From the NCBI RefSeq assembly GCF_023091745.1, contig NC_068910.1:133255170-133319169 (forward strand): a stretch of 64,000 bases of DNA. Reading direction: 5' to 3'. The stretch comes from Budorcas taxicolor (taxonomy: Eukaryota; Chordata; Mammalia; Artiodactyla; Bovidae). The position numbers and the translations under genes were made by a program. Below, piece after piece: positions 35,660 through 48,300 of the stretch; position 1 is the first letter of the stretch, and each line of letters opens with the position of its first letter. The notes beneath the pieces are model-generated. The model was given only the letters and a program-made list of their open reading frames with translations. It was not told the DNA's origin and did no database searches.

Positions 35660-36659
35660 AAAGACGAGTTCCAGTCACCCCAGCCTGTTGGGCTGGCCAG
35701 AGTGGAGGGGCAGGGGAGGAAGACTGCTGGTCTCCTAGCTGGCCTCCACCTGGCATCACATGTGTCAGGAGACAGGACCATGGTTCTCAGGGGAAGATAA
35801 TCTGTTCACCTGCTAATGAGTTTCAGCTGAGTCCTCTTGGAAAAATGACAGCTTTCCCTGCCATAGCAAGACATTTATTTTGACCATACTTGTTCCAAAG
35901 ATGAGACAGAAAATGAATTGCTGATAACTGATAATTGCTGATAATTGGGCATTTCAAGTGTTGCCCACATGCTCTCCAGTCACAGCCAATGGGGAGCAGG
36001 GTGGTGTTGGCAAAGGATGAGCCATTCCCCTTTAGAACTAACATGCAGTGTGCTGTGTAAGGAAGCAGAAATAATGATTTGATGGGCTGTCCTGGGTACT
36101 CTCACACATCATGTGTACTGGAGCCTTTAACAGGACAAAATGTATTGTTGACACGTGATGATGTGTCAGCTCTCCTTCCTGAGCTCAGAATAATGGCTTC
36201 TACAGAGTTGAGGGCTGGGGCTGGGAGGTAGGAGCTGAGTGGGGCAGTTCTTCACTTTATGGAAAACATCTTGCCTATTTTATCAGGGATCAGATTATTA
36301 CACAAAATTAATAACATATTTCAAATAAGATGATTGATCAGAGAGAGCCAGGGAGGGAATCAGAGAGTTGGAATTGTGATTTCACAACTGTTTGCTAAAC
36401 ATCTTCATTTCCTTTCATGGTTTTGCGCTTCATCACACAGAAAGTTCTCACATCAGATTGGTTAATTCACTAATTTATTGAGCTGATGTTCTTTGAGGAC
36501 TTAGCAGTAAACCAAACAAAGCTCCTGCCCATGTGGGGCTTATATTTAGGAAGTAGAGAAAAACACTACTGCAAACAAACAAATATGTCATAGGTGCTAT
36601 GTGATAGCCAGTGAGCTAAATGGATAAGCCATGGAATGTGTTTAAGAAAAGGTTCCAAG

Positions 36660-36798
36660 CATCCTAGGGAGGTGGGAGGGGGGTTCAGGATTGGGAACTC
36701 ATGTACACCTGTGGCGGATTCATGTTGATGTATGGCAAAACCAATACAGTATTGTGAAGTAAAATAAAGTAAAATAAATAAATAAAACAGCAAAAAAA
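36660..36798 (+). mobile_element. Short 5'-truncated L1 (ruminant type) with target-site duplication
   Basis: About 139 bp of L1 3' end: gggaggtgggaggggggttc, then ggcggattcatgttgatgta, tggcaaaaccaatacagtat, aataaaa-type end and an A run. It is bounded by a 15-16 bp direct repeat (agaaaaggttccaag, within 36644-36659 and again at 36799-36814). The intact duplication and A tail suggest a fairly recent event. Confidence 0.9.
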
Positions 36799-37097
36799 AA
36801 GAAAAGGTTCCAAGTATGTGAAATGGAACCTACACAGTCCTTGGGGCCAGAATGAGCTAGATGCATTCATGAAAACAGAATAATGGTCGGAGTACCATGG
36901 TGAATCAGGGGAGAAGGGAGAAGAACCTAGGTTCCTCTGTAAGTTATGATGCCCTTAATTTATTATGGTGCACATTTTAATGATGCTTTAGATACCTAAA
37001 CCACTCACAGGTAAACAGAGCTTAGACACCAACTTGAAACTTTGTTCAAAGGTAGTTGCCTTCTCCTGCATTTTAAGTTGGAGTTCTTCTCCAGTGT

Positions 37098-37228
37098 TAA
37101 GTGAAAGTGAAGTCGCTCAGTTGTGTCCGACTTTTTGTGACTGCATGGACTGTAGCCTGCTAGGCTCCTCCATCCATGGAATTTTCCAGGCAATGATACT
37201 GGAGTGGGTTGCTATCTTCTTCTCCAAC
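37098..37228 (-). mobile_element. Bov-A type SINE
   Basis: Reverse orientation: 'gtgaaagtgaagtcgctcag', ttgtgtccgac, atggactgtagcctgctagg and tggagtgggttgctatcttc. The words gttaag and attaag border it. Confidence 0.88.
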
Positions 37229-38460
37229 ATTAAGATTCTGTCATATTAGAAGAATCAAAAAAATCAGAGTCCCAGGACAGGAAGCAGCTACACCTTTGAT
37301 TTTCTCCCATTAACTTGGTTGCATTCATGCCCACTGTTCAGAAAATATAATACTTCTCTTCAAAAGGACTTTTCTGTTCTCCTTAGCAGCTAGAAATAAC
37401 TGTCTCCTCCCCTGAAAAACAGAGTCTTGATTGTATACTGGTTGGAATAAACACAATTAGATGAGGAAGAAAGGGGGTGATTAGGGGATTATACATAATG
37501 ACAGTTAGATTGGCTCCTAAATCCAGTTCAGGATGTGAGTGTCTCCCTTGGAAAAGGCTGTTCTGGGAAAGGACTAATTCTGGTGGAAAAGTTGGGGAAA
37601 GCTGGGGCATGAGAAAGGAAGAACTTTACAAGTGGTTTGCAAGGTTACCTGCCTGCTGTTGTGGTGAGGAGTCCTGAGCTGAGCAGGACTACTGTCCCCA
37701 GTGACGGGCCAAGAACAGACCTCCGGCTGAATGGGTTGGCACAGCTTTCCCCGAGACAGGAGGCTGCCATGCTTGCACTTGACAGTTCATGTCTATAAGT
37801 ATTCATTGAGTATCTCCTGCGTGTGCAAGGCTGATGGGGATACTGGGGGCAAGCAAGTGATGAAAGGGTAGCATACAATGGTGAAAACTTCGTACTTCTT
37901 CAGGAACCACCTGCAGAGTGAGACAGTGCAGAGGGAGGATACACACAAAGGGAGAACTTTGAATGCAGGCTGTGAGAGGTACTAAAAGGGAAGGTCCTGT
38001 CTAAGGAGTATGGAGCTAGAGGCATTCAGAGTCATATGTTGAGAGGATGAGTCTGAGTTGACTTCAGCATGTCTTAACAAACCCCTCTGCCAAGTACCAT
38101 GCTATGTCCAGGAATCACAGAGAGGTCAGAGTCTAGTGGAAGAGACCAGCCTGTGGGCAATAATTGTAGTTTGAACAGAGCAGAGAAGAGTGATACCACC
38201 CCCAGCCTGAGTGGGATGTTAGAAAAGACTTTCCAAAACTAGAGATTTTGAGATGGTGCTTAAAGGATAAAAACAAAGGAGCCTGGGAAGTAGATGTAGG
38301 GAGAAAAAGAGACATTTCATGTGAAGTGAAAAATAGCAAGAACAAAACTCAGAAGGTAACAAGCAGTTTTGGGGATATTGAGAGATGGGACAGGAATTCG
38401 TTGGAGGTGGGGTTTGGGGTGGGTGGGGCTGGTCACAGAGGACTTCACATGTCATGTTAA

Positions 38461-38670
38461 CGCTTCCCTCATAGCTCAGTTGGTAAATTATCTGCCTGCA
38501 ATGCAGGAGACCTGGGTTTGATTCCTTGGTGGGAAAGATCCCCTGGAGAAGGAAATGGCAACCCACTCCAGTATTCTTGCCTGGAGAATCCAATGGACAG
38601 TGGAGCCTGGTGGGCTGCAGTCCATGGGGTCGCAAGAGTTGGATGCAACTTAGCAACTACACCACCACTA
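38461..38670 (+). mobile_element. Bov-tA SINE (full, tRNA-like head well kept)
   Basis: The head reads cttccctcatagctcagttg, gtaaattatctgcctgcaat and gcaggagacctgggtttgat with recognisable A and B box spacing, followed by the Bov-A body and the tail 'gcaacttagcaactacacca'. It is a SINE and not a tRNA gene, because the body follows directly. Confidence 0.92.
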
Positions 38671-39049
38671 CCAAAAATTATACCCCAGTGAAATGCCTTC
38701 AGGAATGCAAGGGTTAATTCAACATAAGCCTAAATTTATAATTCTTCAGATGGATTTCATATCCCTAATTTTTTTTTATCATTGGGATCCAGCTATATTA
38801 ATAATTTATAGTTTATTTTTAAACCTTCGTATATAAAATTACTCCTTTGAAATTAAAGGCACATCTTGCCAGAATCAGACTGAGAACTATCATTGGGTGC
38901 TACTTCCCACTCAAATTCATTCACACACCTGTCATTTATCAAAACCGGAATGTGAGTATGAAAATTGAAAGAAAGCATGAAAAAATCTGTCATCTGCTAT
39001 CCCTTGTGACTCACTTGCTTCTGCACCAGTGACAAGTTCCTCTTCCACC

Positions 39050-39690
39050 CAGTTTTTCAAGCCTTTCTCCTGGAGGGATTAACCTTCCACCTGCTTCTTC
39101 ATCACCCCCATGCCCAGTCACCAAATCCTAGCCATTCTGTCCCCTAAATATTACTCAAACCTGCCTCCTCACAGACACTGCCATTGGCCTCATCTGAGCT
39201 ATTGCCTCTTGTCAGGATTTCTGTGGGAACTTCCTGTTTTCCTACCCATGTTCCTGCCTTCATCCAATCGATTCTCCACAAAGCAGTGAGAGCAATAATT
39301 TTTCAGTCAGACCTGATGGTGTCTTCCTCCTCCTTTAGCCCTTCAGTGGCTCTTAGGCCAAACACTGGAATGAAGCTCAGCCCACCAAGGCTTAGCTCTA
39401 TCTGGTACCTGCCTTCTCTGGGCGCATTTCCTACTAAAGCCTACTTCAGCCATGCTGATCTTTGCAGCTGCTAACTTGGTTAAGTCCTACTGTCTCTCGG
39501 GTCTCAGCTAAACCTCATTTCTTAAGAGTGAGCTTCCCTGACTGTTGGCACTTTTCACCCTTGCAATTAATGACGAATTGTGTGGTTTCATATCTAGTGC
39601 TCATTACCCACCTAGACTGAGTTCCGAGAGTCAGGGCCAGCCCTGCCTTGTTTAATCCTGCACCTTGGGCTGTCCTCTGGCCTGACACTA
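39050..39690 (+). mobile_element. L2 LINE remnant
   Basis: Contains 'ttctccacaaagcagtgaga', cagacctgatggtgtcttcc, tagcccttcagtggctctta and ctcagctaaacctcatttct followed by the terminus 'ctgagttccgagagtcaggg'. It is diverged; the 96-codon frame inside it is not a gene. Confidence 0.65.
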
Positions 39691-40379
39691 GGCCGCCATG
39701 AAACTAACAATATATATTTATTAGAGTATGTGAATAGCCATATCCCACACATGCTTCTCTGCATCCAGAGGACCCTTCCTTCAGACAAAAAATAAAAGGA
39801 AAACCTCCTATTGTTGGAAACACTTAGATACCAATTCAAAACCAACAATAGTATCATTACCTATCATCCTGTACTATCCTAACTATAACTGATAATTGAC
39901 TGTTTTAAGTAGGATCTTGTAGATGAGAGAAATTAAATAAAGGGGCACAAATAAGGGGTACCTTGATGGGTGCTTACACTTTGATAGGGTCCAGGGTGAG
40001 GCTAGAAACTCAATTTATTCTTCAGCCAGTGATGTTCAGGTTCTGGGTCTCACTAGACTTCCAATGCTGCACATTAATTTACAGTGTGTCACTAATTGCC
40101 AGGCACTGCTGGTGTCTGCTCACAAGCACATTTCTCTGCTATGCAGTACATGTTAGAACCCTGTATCACCAGGGTTGGGGACCATGAAATCAAAGGTCAA
40201 GAGAGCTTATGAACTGTCTGAAACAAAATCGTCAGAAATTATCATTTTGAACAATTCATTGATTACATTTATCTGTCCTCAGGTACTTTTTCAGTCTCTA
40301 TGTATTACTAAAGTAATTTTATTCCCTTCCTACAGCTTTTGCTTTTATATTTGTTAAACTGATTTCCCTGCAGTCCCTG

Positions 40380-41330
40380 ACTCCTCAGTGAGGTTACACT
40401 GTTTTCCCCACAGCTCCAGTTCTAATGAAAGAAGTTAGACTAAATGGAGACAATGTAACATCACAGAGCAAAGTTATGTTTAAACTAAGTAAAAGCCCCT
40501 TAAATATGAAATAGACTTTAAGTGGTTAAATTTGAGCTAATTAAGTAAACTAGGTGTCACTAAGGGAAAATGAATTGACATTTTAAAGAAAGCAAAATAA
40601 CTGAAACAGGAAACAAACTGCTTTTAAAACAAAATGTTTAAAAGTTGTGAAAACACCCTCAGGGAGTATAAAAGCTAACTGTTTGTGAACTAGTACATCT
40701 GAAACATCTCTGTCTAACCAATTTGCTTTAGAATATTATTTAGAATATTTATTGAAAATGAAATAGATTGAAATTTTAGAGATTGAAAATGAAAAGGAAC
40801 AAAATAAGATTCATGAAAAAACTGCCAGAGAAGTAGGTCACACTTAACTACTCAAAAAAAATTTTTTAAATTATGATCTGAAAAATACGTCATAAATTCC
40901 AAGCACTCGTGAAAAGCTACAAGACAGCTCTTTTGTATATAAAAATTATCTCCAAGCTTCAGTTCATTCTCAAAAGGGGATTAATGAAAGTTTAAATATG
41001 CATAAAAATTATAAAGTTGCACCATCCATGGTGCACAATATATGGGAAAATTTGTGACTAGAAATGTTTATCTTTGGCTTTGCATGCTAATACCCATCAT
41101 TCCTTTTACTGTACAGAACTGTGGGATCAAATTGTGGTAAGTCAAGTAAAAATGCACTCTCCTGATTTTTTTTGCTGAAATATCACCATAAGTAACTCAA
41201 AAGAAAAGTAGGCTCTTCTTTATTCTGAGAAAGGGATATTTAAAGTTCCTGTCAGTGCTGCTTTCAGTGTTTGCAAAAGGTAAAAATTCAGTTCACTTAC
41301 TATTGCAATTTCTTTCTGCAGATGTGCCTC
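40380..41330. other. Unique AT-rich intronic segment
   Basis: No repeat family, exon or low-complexity tract is recognised across about 950 bp. It could simply be diverged old sequence or contain conserved non-coding DNA. Confidence 0.3.
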
Positions 41331-41369
41331 CAGAATATTAAAAAGTATTGTCAGATTTTTGTTAGTGTT

Positions 41370-41535
41370 TAAAATCTTTTTGATTGAAGTATAGTTGATT
41401 TACAATATTGTGTTAGAGTCAGGTGTACAGCAAAGTGATTCAGTTTTATACATATATATTTTCAGATTCATTTCCATTATTGATTATTACAAGATATTGA
41501 ATATAGTTTCCTGTGTTATATATAAATTCTTTTTG
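41370..41535 (-). mobile_element. LINE-1 3'-UTR remnant
   Basis: Reverse reading of an L1 3' end: 'tgattgaagtatagttgatt', tacaatattgtgttagagtc, aggtgtacagcaaagtgatt, ttattacaagatattgaata and agtttcctgtgttatata. Confidence 0.75.
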
Positions 41536-42159
41536 CTAAAATGTTTAAGCTCTTTACACTAAATGTTTAGATAAAGTCATTTTTGGAAAGGCTTTTTTCC
41601 CCTTTATTTTCATGGATGATTACCTGACTTGGCTTTGTACCATGTACTTTTGTTAAACCTCATTTTTATATTTATATGTGCTTTTCTCTAATACCATCTT
41701 GGTATGACTTTATGATATTGAAAGAGTCCATACTTCGTACAATTGCAGACATTAATTTATCTCAAATGTCAGAGGCTGTGAAGCCAAAGGCTAGCTTCTG
41801 TAGAACCAGAACTCCCATGCCTACAATCCAGGCAATGATTTGGTCTCTCTGCTTACCACAGGACAATCTGTAAAAGAAACAGCATTAAAGTACCCTTTAA
41901 ACAGGCCTAGTCCATCTGACTCATTTTCCCAAAAGTCCTTCTAAAATCTGGGAAAACTAGTACCTCATTAATCAAATGTTTAGCTGAAGTTTACTGTAGT
42001 AGGAGCAGAGTCAAATTAGTTGAATCTTGGCAGGATCTGCAACAGGTGTGTCTGCCCTGCAATTCTGATTTAATTGTGGCCATTTGATTTATTGAGTGCC
42101 AACTTCTCAGAGCCCAGATGAACTGCTTCCCTTCTCTCTGGGAGATCCACATTTTTGTG

Positions 42160-42238
42160 ACGGAGGCCTGGCATGCTGCGATTCATGGGGTCACAAAGAG
42201 GCAGACATGACTGAGTGACTGAACTGAACTGAACTGAT
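42160..42238 (+). mobile_element. BovB 3' tail fragment
   Basis: About 80 bp only: 'ggaggcctggcatgctgcga', ttcatggggtcacaaagagg and the tail gactgagtgactgaactgaa with three ctgaa units. A very short 5'-truncated insertion. Confidence 0.8.
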
Positions 42239-42763
42239 GTGGACAAATGCAAAAGGGACTCCAGGCTTTGATCCTGCCTATATTTCAAGGGTTTTACTAA
42301 GGGGCACCCACTCCTCCTGTCAAGTGACCCTCAGGACAACATATTTTCTCACCTTCTCAGCATTCCCTCACCCATCCTTCTACTGCTTCAGTCACCTCTT
42401 TTTCAGCTGCCCTCAACTCCAGGGGAAATGTCTTAAGGCCAATCACTAGACCTTAAGTCTGGAGAACATGGAGTCTCTACTGCTACCCAAGAGCATCAGC
42501 GATGCTAAAGACCTTTATTTGGTTGATTGGTTGATGCTGATTGAGGAGAAAGATGAAAAGAAGCCAGAGAACACAGTTGTCCTGGTGATTGGCTATCTTT
42601 GGTACAGTTCCAGTTGGGGATTGTCTACTCTGGACTTTACCCCCAGAATTAGGGAGGGAGTCCCAGGAGAGCAATGAGGCAGGGTCCCCATGACTTAGTG
42701 TCACTTCCATGAGCACTTTTGTGGTGGAGTGAGAGCCAAGGAGCTGCCCTGACCTGGCACTGC

Positions 42764-42935
42764 CTGTGTGTGTGCTCAGTGGTTCATTGATGTCTAACTC
42801 TTTTGTGACCCCATGGACTGTAGTCTGGCAGGCACCTTTGTCTATGGAATTTTCCAGGCAAGAATACTGGAGTGGGTTACCATTTCCTACTCCAGGGGGA
42901 TCTTTCTGACCCAGGGATTACTGCCTAACTTCCTG
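42764..42935 (-). mobile_element. Bov-tA SINE (partly diverged)
   Basis: Reverse orientation with ctcagtggttcattgatgtc, atggactgtagtctggcagg, aggcaagaatactggagtgg and 'gatctttctgacccagggat' from the start of the tRNA-like head; the head is incomplete. Confidence 0.85.
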
Positions 42936-43288
42936 CAAATGTGTCTGATTTTGTGGTTGGAGTCAAAGTTGTGAGAGGGTTAAACTGTGTCTGGCGGTCT
43001 GTGTAGCTTGTTTAAAATAATGGGCTTATTAAGGCTGAGAAAACTGAACAAGTAATGAGAGGATATTCTGGAGATCAAAAAGGAAGAACTGAACTTAGTT
43101 AAGGGTGGGATTATTATATTGCCAATGACAGTAATGAAATCCCTGTGTCTATCATGGATTGAACATTTCCACCTGGACTGCCACTTTCTAATTGGGATGG
43201 GACTCTGATAGCCTAGCGGTCACACACGTTGTCACATGTCTTTCCTTTTGCCGAGAAGTCATTGTTTCTGTCTTCCTTCTCTGACTAG

Positions 43289-43411
43289 GTGTTAGATTGG
43301 ATTGAAAACCACGGCGAGGCCTTTCTCAGCAAGCACACAGGGGTCGGGAAGTCTCTGCACCGAGCTCGGGCCCTGCAGAAGAGGCATGATGACTTCGAAG
43401 AGGTGGCTCAG
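43289..43411 (+). CDS. KALRN: KALRN coding exon D, spectrin-repeat region (41 aa)
   Basis: This 123-bp exon follows an acceptor ending tctctgactag and precedes the donor gtgaga; phase 0 at both ends. The translation starts VLDWIENHGEAFLSKHTGVG and ends KRHDDFEEVAQ. It contains the LDWIENHGEAFL helix A motif of a spectrin repeat followed by helix B (HRARALQKRHDDFEEVAQ). This stretch is nearly identical in TRIO and KALRN; HDDFEEVAQ (rather than HEDFEEVAQ) fits kalirin. It lies 17.2 kb after exon C. In the family the next residues should begin NTYTNAD; no such sequence was found in the remaining 20.6 kb, so the following intron is at least that long or the exon was missed. Confidence 0.95.
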
Positions 43412-45273
43412 GTGAGATGCTGTGAATGGTTGTATGTGTTTGGATCCCGAAGAAGGAGACCAGGGCTGTGGCTTTGGTGTTTGGTGGGGCACTCTGGGCT
43501 GCCTTCCTGCCTGATGCAAGGAGATCCTTGTTTTGGATCACTAGATGAATGGTAAATAAATATTTGTCAACTGCGAACAGTTGCAATAGAAAAACTAAGG
43601 CAGGGAAGAGGTAGCTGGGAAGGGTGTCAATACAGGATGGTAACCCTAACCCCATGCTGTTCCTCCTTACTGAGGTAGAGGAATTGGGTGTAAAATCCAT
43701 TGCCAGTTTGCTCATGTAAAGTACAGGTCAGAGAGAAAAATAAGAGTGGGGAGGCTTCCCCTGTCACAAGCATTACTTTTCCCTGTCCAGCCAGCAAGTA
43801 ATCTCTTGATATAACCCACCTCTCCCTGCTTCTGCTTCCTGATTAGACTGTGTCTTTAGGAGAGGAGAGAGTGTCGTACCTTCCAAAAGCCTCCTGCTTT
43901 TAGGAGGAGTGTTTCCTCCAGAAAGGGGCACAGGGGATGTGGGCCACAGAGGAAACACGTACACTCAGGTGCAGTCACCACATCACTGCCCTGTAAATAG
44001 GCCTCTAGAGCTGGGTCTCATGTTCTGGAAATGAATCCTTATTCATGTCTTGTTCCCTGTCCCCATTCTGGGGAAGGCAGTGGGCAGTGGAGCTGCCTAG
44101 CATCCTAGAATTGGTAGTCCACATAGGAAAACCACCCCTGCCCATGATGAAGGCAGGTGGACGGACGGTCAGTAGCCAGCTGCCTCAGCTCTGCTTTGTC
44201 CTGTGTTGTGTGACCATCCTGCTCAAGTGATGAGAAAGGAGGTGATCCAGGCAGGAAAGGGCTCTGTCTTTCTTGCTTCTGTTTTCAACTAGGTGAGGGC
44301 CACTGGGAGGAGAGAAGTGGATTTGACCCAGAATTAGATAATTTCTGAGTTAGAGATCAGTGCCAGTCAGTGAAAGCATTAGAAACCTGTGTTGGTTGTT
44401 ATGGGCTGCTGGTTATGAGACAGTCACAAAGGGCATCACACATGGTATGAAGTCAGAGGCTGGGGGCCACTGGTCAGCAGCACTGCAGAGGGTCATGACT
44501 GAGTGCAGAAACCTCTTTCAGCTTCATGATTTTATGATTCTTTTGACCCAAGGCTGATGTGACAAGGGAATTCTGAGCTCCCATTTTCTGCATTCAAGTT
44601 TAAAACCTGTGTCGAATCAAAGCAGGAAAAGAGCTGTCTCATCTGTCACGGTGCCTGGAAATATGCCCTTCTGCAGGGAAGAGCAGAGAAATGGCTACCC
44701 ATGGGGACAGGCCTAGGGCAGCACAAAGTCCCTGAACCCACACTTCTCCGCTCGTGGGATAGTGGATGCATCTTTGATTCTCACTGCTTGTTACTCTTTG
44801 AGGTAAAGATACTTAAGGCAGTCATTAAAATAAATAGAAGGAAATTATACCTGTGAAGAATGAATGCAGCAATTCATCATCTGTCATTAGACTTTAACCT
44901 AAATCTTGTGTTGATTACCTTTGAACACATTTTAACTCATCTGAAGGAAATGAATTAAGTATTTATGCGTTCTCCTTCATCCTGCAGATGGCACTCTTTC
45001 AACAGCCTGTGTAGAAGCCGAGCTGTGTGAGTAAGGGAGCCTCAGTCACGACAGCCTGACAGGCAGATGGGGAGGGGTCAAGGCCAGGGGGCTCACCAAC
45101 AGCTGTCTCTGCAGGCCTTTCTAGTCTAAGCTGCTGATATTGTCCATGCTCAAACAGAAGAGCCGGGAACCAGGAGACCCCTTCTGGTCCAGACAGATAC
45201 TTGACTCAGGTTGCCCATAAACTTATCAAATGGCTCAGGCGATAGAGTAAATCAGATTTTTAAAAGCACTTAC

Positions 45274-45367
45274 TACATACATACACACACACACACATTA
45301 TATATATGTGTGTATATATATGTATGTGTATGTGTATATATATATAATGTGTGTGTGTGTGTATGTG
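45274..45367. repeat. Compound CA / TA / TATG / TG microsatellite
   Basis: The order is tacatacat, a CA block, a TA block, mixed tgtgtata and tatgtatg units, a second TA block and a TG block. The CA and TG ends are complementary, so the whole can fold back on itself. Confidence 0.9.
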
Positions 45368-48300
45368 TTGCATGTTAAATGTCACTGGCGGTATAAACAA
45401 GCATAGAAATGGAATTGCTGCCCATAAAAGCATAGTTGTCAGGGGACAGATGCGTCCATATCTGCTCAGGAGGTAGAATGGGCAATGGTGCTGCCATTTT
45501 GTCCTGAGATATTTTCTATAACTCAGTAGGGGAATATTCAAATGCTCGTGGTTTAGAGAACAGTTGTGCCCACTCTGTTAATGGTCTGCTTTATGACCTC
45601 ATTATCTGAAATACCAGACTCTCTGTAAGCTGGTTTAGTCAAAAATTAATAAGCATTTACATTCAAATATATATATTTTAAAATCTCAAAGCCACAAGTC
45701 ACATTTAAGTAGCTAAGCACTAGTGTGACATTTTTGAAAGAACAGACCATTCAAAAAAAAGAGTTAAAGAAACATTAAAAACACAGTCACAATTAGGTAC
45801 TTCATTCAGTAATCTCTGGTTAGTTATTTCTCTAGCTGATCCTTGCTTTTCCTCAACCCTGAATACATTTTTAAAAAACCTCATTCTGAGTCTTGGGGTC
45901 AAAAATAGGCAAAAAAAAAAAAAAAGGAAGAGAAACATTTTAGTGGACCTACTAATGACCTTGCCCCTAAAGGATATTCAAAGTATAATCAGCTAACTTA
46001 CCAGAGTAGTAGGGTGAGTAGAATAGGATAATTCCTAGAGATGGATAGCCTAAGTCCACAGAGTTGGACAATTCAGTCTCCATGTCCCATCAAGTCTCTG
46101 TGTAGGTCCCCATAGAAAATGAAACAAATGCATAGTTTCTGTCTTGTGGAACTCACAATCTAATAAAAAACATGCAGCCAGTGTATTCCAACCCTCTAAG
46201 AAGTCCTGCAGTAACAGCGGGGACGTAACCTTTACTCTTTAAGGGTTTTCAAGGGGTACATCTAGTGAAACCAAGATAAAGCCTGAGTTCATCTGATGAT
46301 CCAAAAAATATGCCTGCCTAGCGGTGGAGTGGTAACCTTTGGACTAAGTTCCATCTTTCTTGTCACGCCTGAGATGGTAACCAGTTATAGCAGCTGCAAA
46401 TGCAAGCAGAAGGAAGAGCGGGGAGAGATTAAGTAGATACTTTTTCACACTCCAGTTTCTCAGAGATGATGAAAGCTTCTTAGGCAGGATGGAAAAAATG
46501 GTGAGAAAGCCAGGAAAATGCTGATAAATTAATGTCATGAAGTGGGCAAGTGGAAGAATGTGAAACAGCAGAGAAATGAGGGACAGTCTTACCCTTTGGA
46601 GCTTGCCTGGCACTCTTCCCATTGGGGTGGACTCAGTACATTCCTCTTTCTCCTTCCCTCACTAGGGAGAAGTTACTGGCATGAGCTGATGGGAGGGGTC
46701 TTGTGACCACTGTCAGGAAGAAGAAAGATATTTTATATAGTGGATAATTCCCAAACAAGGGTTTTTAAGGTCATGTTCTATAGACTTGATGTGGAAAATT
46801 GAGAGGAGGTCGGAGCCAATATCCAAGATATTATATAGAGCCTGCCAAGAACTTCTTATCAAGACTATGAATTGCCCACCACCCCCGCCACCACTTTTGC
46901 TGCTTCCTGTGTGGAACAGACAGCAAACTCGGAAGAACTGGGAGTCCATTCTTAATGGCTAAAGTTCTGGGTGGCGCACTGAGAGATTCAGAAGCACAAG
47001 TGGTGTTTCTGCCTCTTGTTCTGTATGATGGTAGTGACTATGAGAAAGAAGGGAGGCTGAGAAACAAATGATTTCCTGTGTGAATGATGTTTTAAAAAGT
47101 CTTTTGGACGATATCCTGCAAAGCCAGGATGACGGACTTCTGGCAAGGGGCAGAGTGCATCTTGTAAAGATGGAGAAGGATGTGCTTTGGCAGGAAACGT
47201 CGTTGATCTGTCTAGAAGGATTTAGGTGAACTTTGAAATTGAAGGAGAAAATTACCCCAGTAAAGCCAAAACCAGATATGTGAGGCCCACAGGTGACACA
47301 GAAAGAAGCATTTTCTGAAGGAAATGCCCTTAGGTCAACTTAAGTTGGAAAAAATACCAAAAGTACAGATTGTAAACAATATTTGTAGTCTCTCTTATCC
47401 ATATATCAACAAAAGGCATGTGTAATAAGTAAGGTACTTAGAGTTTAACACAAGATAAATGTAAATATTCCTGAGACTTTAGGGTATTAAGCATAAGTAA
47501 AAAATGGCAATTGTATAAGGTTTTCTGTTTAGACTCTTTTCATAGGAGGGCTAAGGATATATTAGAAAGGTTCTTATCTATATGAGATCTACAAGCCTGA
47601 GGGTAGTAAACAGTATGAAGAAATAATAGAGATTAAAGGAGAGCAAAGAGAAAGCCATGCTTGAGACTCGAGAGGACCATAGTCTCCTCCATTAGATGGA
47701 GGATATAGGAATGTCTGATATGATTTCAGTTCTGGCTCAGGGAAAACTATAGTGGTTATGAGAGCCCTCAAATTTCCTGGCATCTCCTGTAAATTGTGAC
47801 ACCGTAAATAAAACATTAATAAGTTGATGAGAGCAAAGCGTTCTATTAATACAATATAGAGAGAGGATCATTTTAGAAAAGCTTGAAAGACTCTCAAGAA
47901 CCTTGACCTTTAGATGAAAGAGTTTAGACATTTCTCTTAAAGGGGAATATTAAAGACATTTGAATGATGATGCAAATTAAAATATAATCTCTAAACCAGA
48001 GAAATAAGAATTTCTTTATGCACTATTTAGATCACATAAGAATATTGTGCCTAGTTCTAGAAAATATATTTTCAAAAGGATATTGACAAACTGTGCTGTG
48101 ATTGTTGGAAGCCTGCCAAGATAGCGACATTGAAATAACTGGATATGTTCAATTATATGTTCAACTATTTTGAGTAAATATTTTTGTATGGAAGGTTGGG
48201 GTGGGTGGAGGATTGATAGTTGAAATCTTCCTGTAGAAGAAATAGGGTGAAAGGTATTGTGAAGCTAATTTTAGCTTAACTCATGTATCATTTCCAACCC

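Larger units (their letters stand above)
26057..43288 (+). other. KALRN: KALRN intron between exons C and D
   Basis: A 17232-bp GT-AG intron. It carries six or more Bov-tA / Bov-A SINEs, a BovB tail with a SINE inside it, a young L1 tail, microsatellites, MIR, MER5A and L2 remnants. Stretches 26057-28310, 30790-32130, 32340-33500, 34305-35375, 35545-36640, 37230-38460 and 39700-41365 hold no coding exon and little I can name; 31450-31850 and 40380-41330 look unique and AT-rich. Confidence 0.9.
18842..43411 (+). other. KALRN: KALRN gene segment (four exons, spectrin-repeat region)
   Basis: Kalirin is a large multidomain Rho GEF with an N-terminal Sec14-like domain, a series of spectrin repeats, two DH-PH modules, SH3 domains and, in the longest form, an Ig/FnIII/kinase tail. 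It acts in the cytoplasm at membranes and in neuronal dendritic spines. Four exons here translate to 64, 44, 77 and 41 residues that join in phase 0 without gap or overlap. The paralogue TRIO is very similar here, but residues such as VLQRPLSPGNSESLTATAN and HHQRRLESIWQ fit kalirin as I recall the two families. Neither the Sec14 nor any DH-PH exon is in the window, so the gene extends off both ends. All splice borders are GT-AG. Assignment to KALRN is confident; residue numbering is not attempted. Confidence 0.95.

Noticed and set aside
38461..38540. tRNA gene with A and B boxes
   Set aside because: The tRNA-like head is fused to a Bov-A body and occurs elsewhere in the window in the same arrangement, so it is a SINE.
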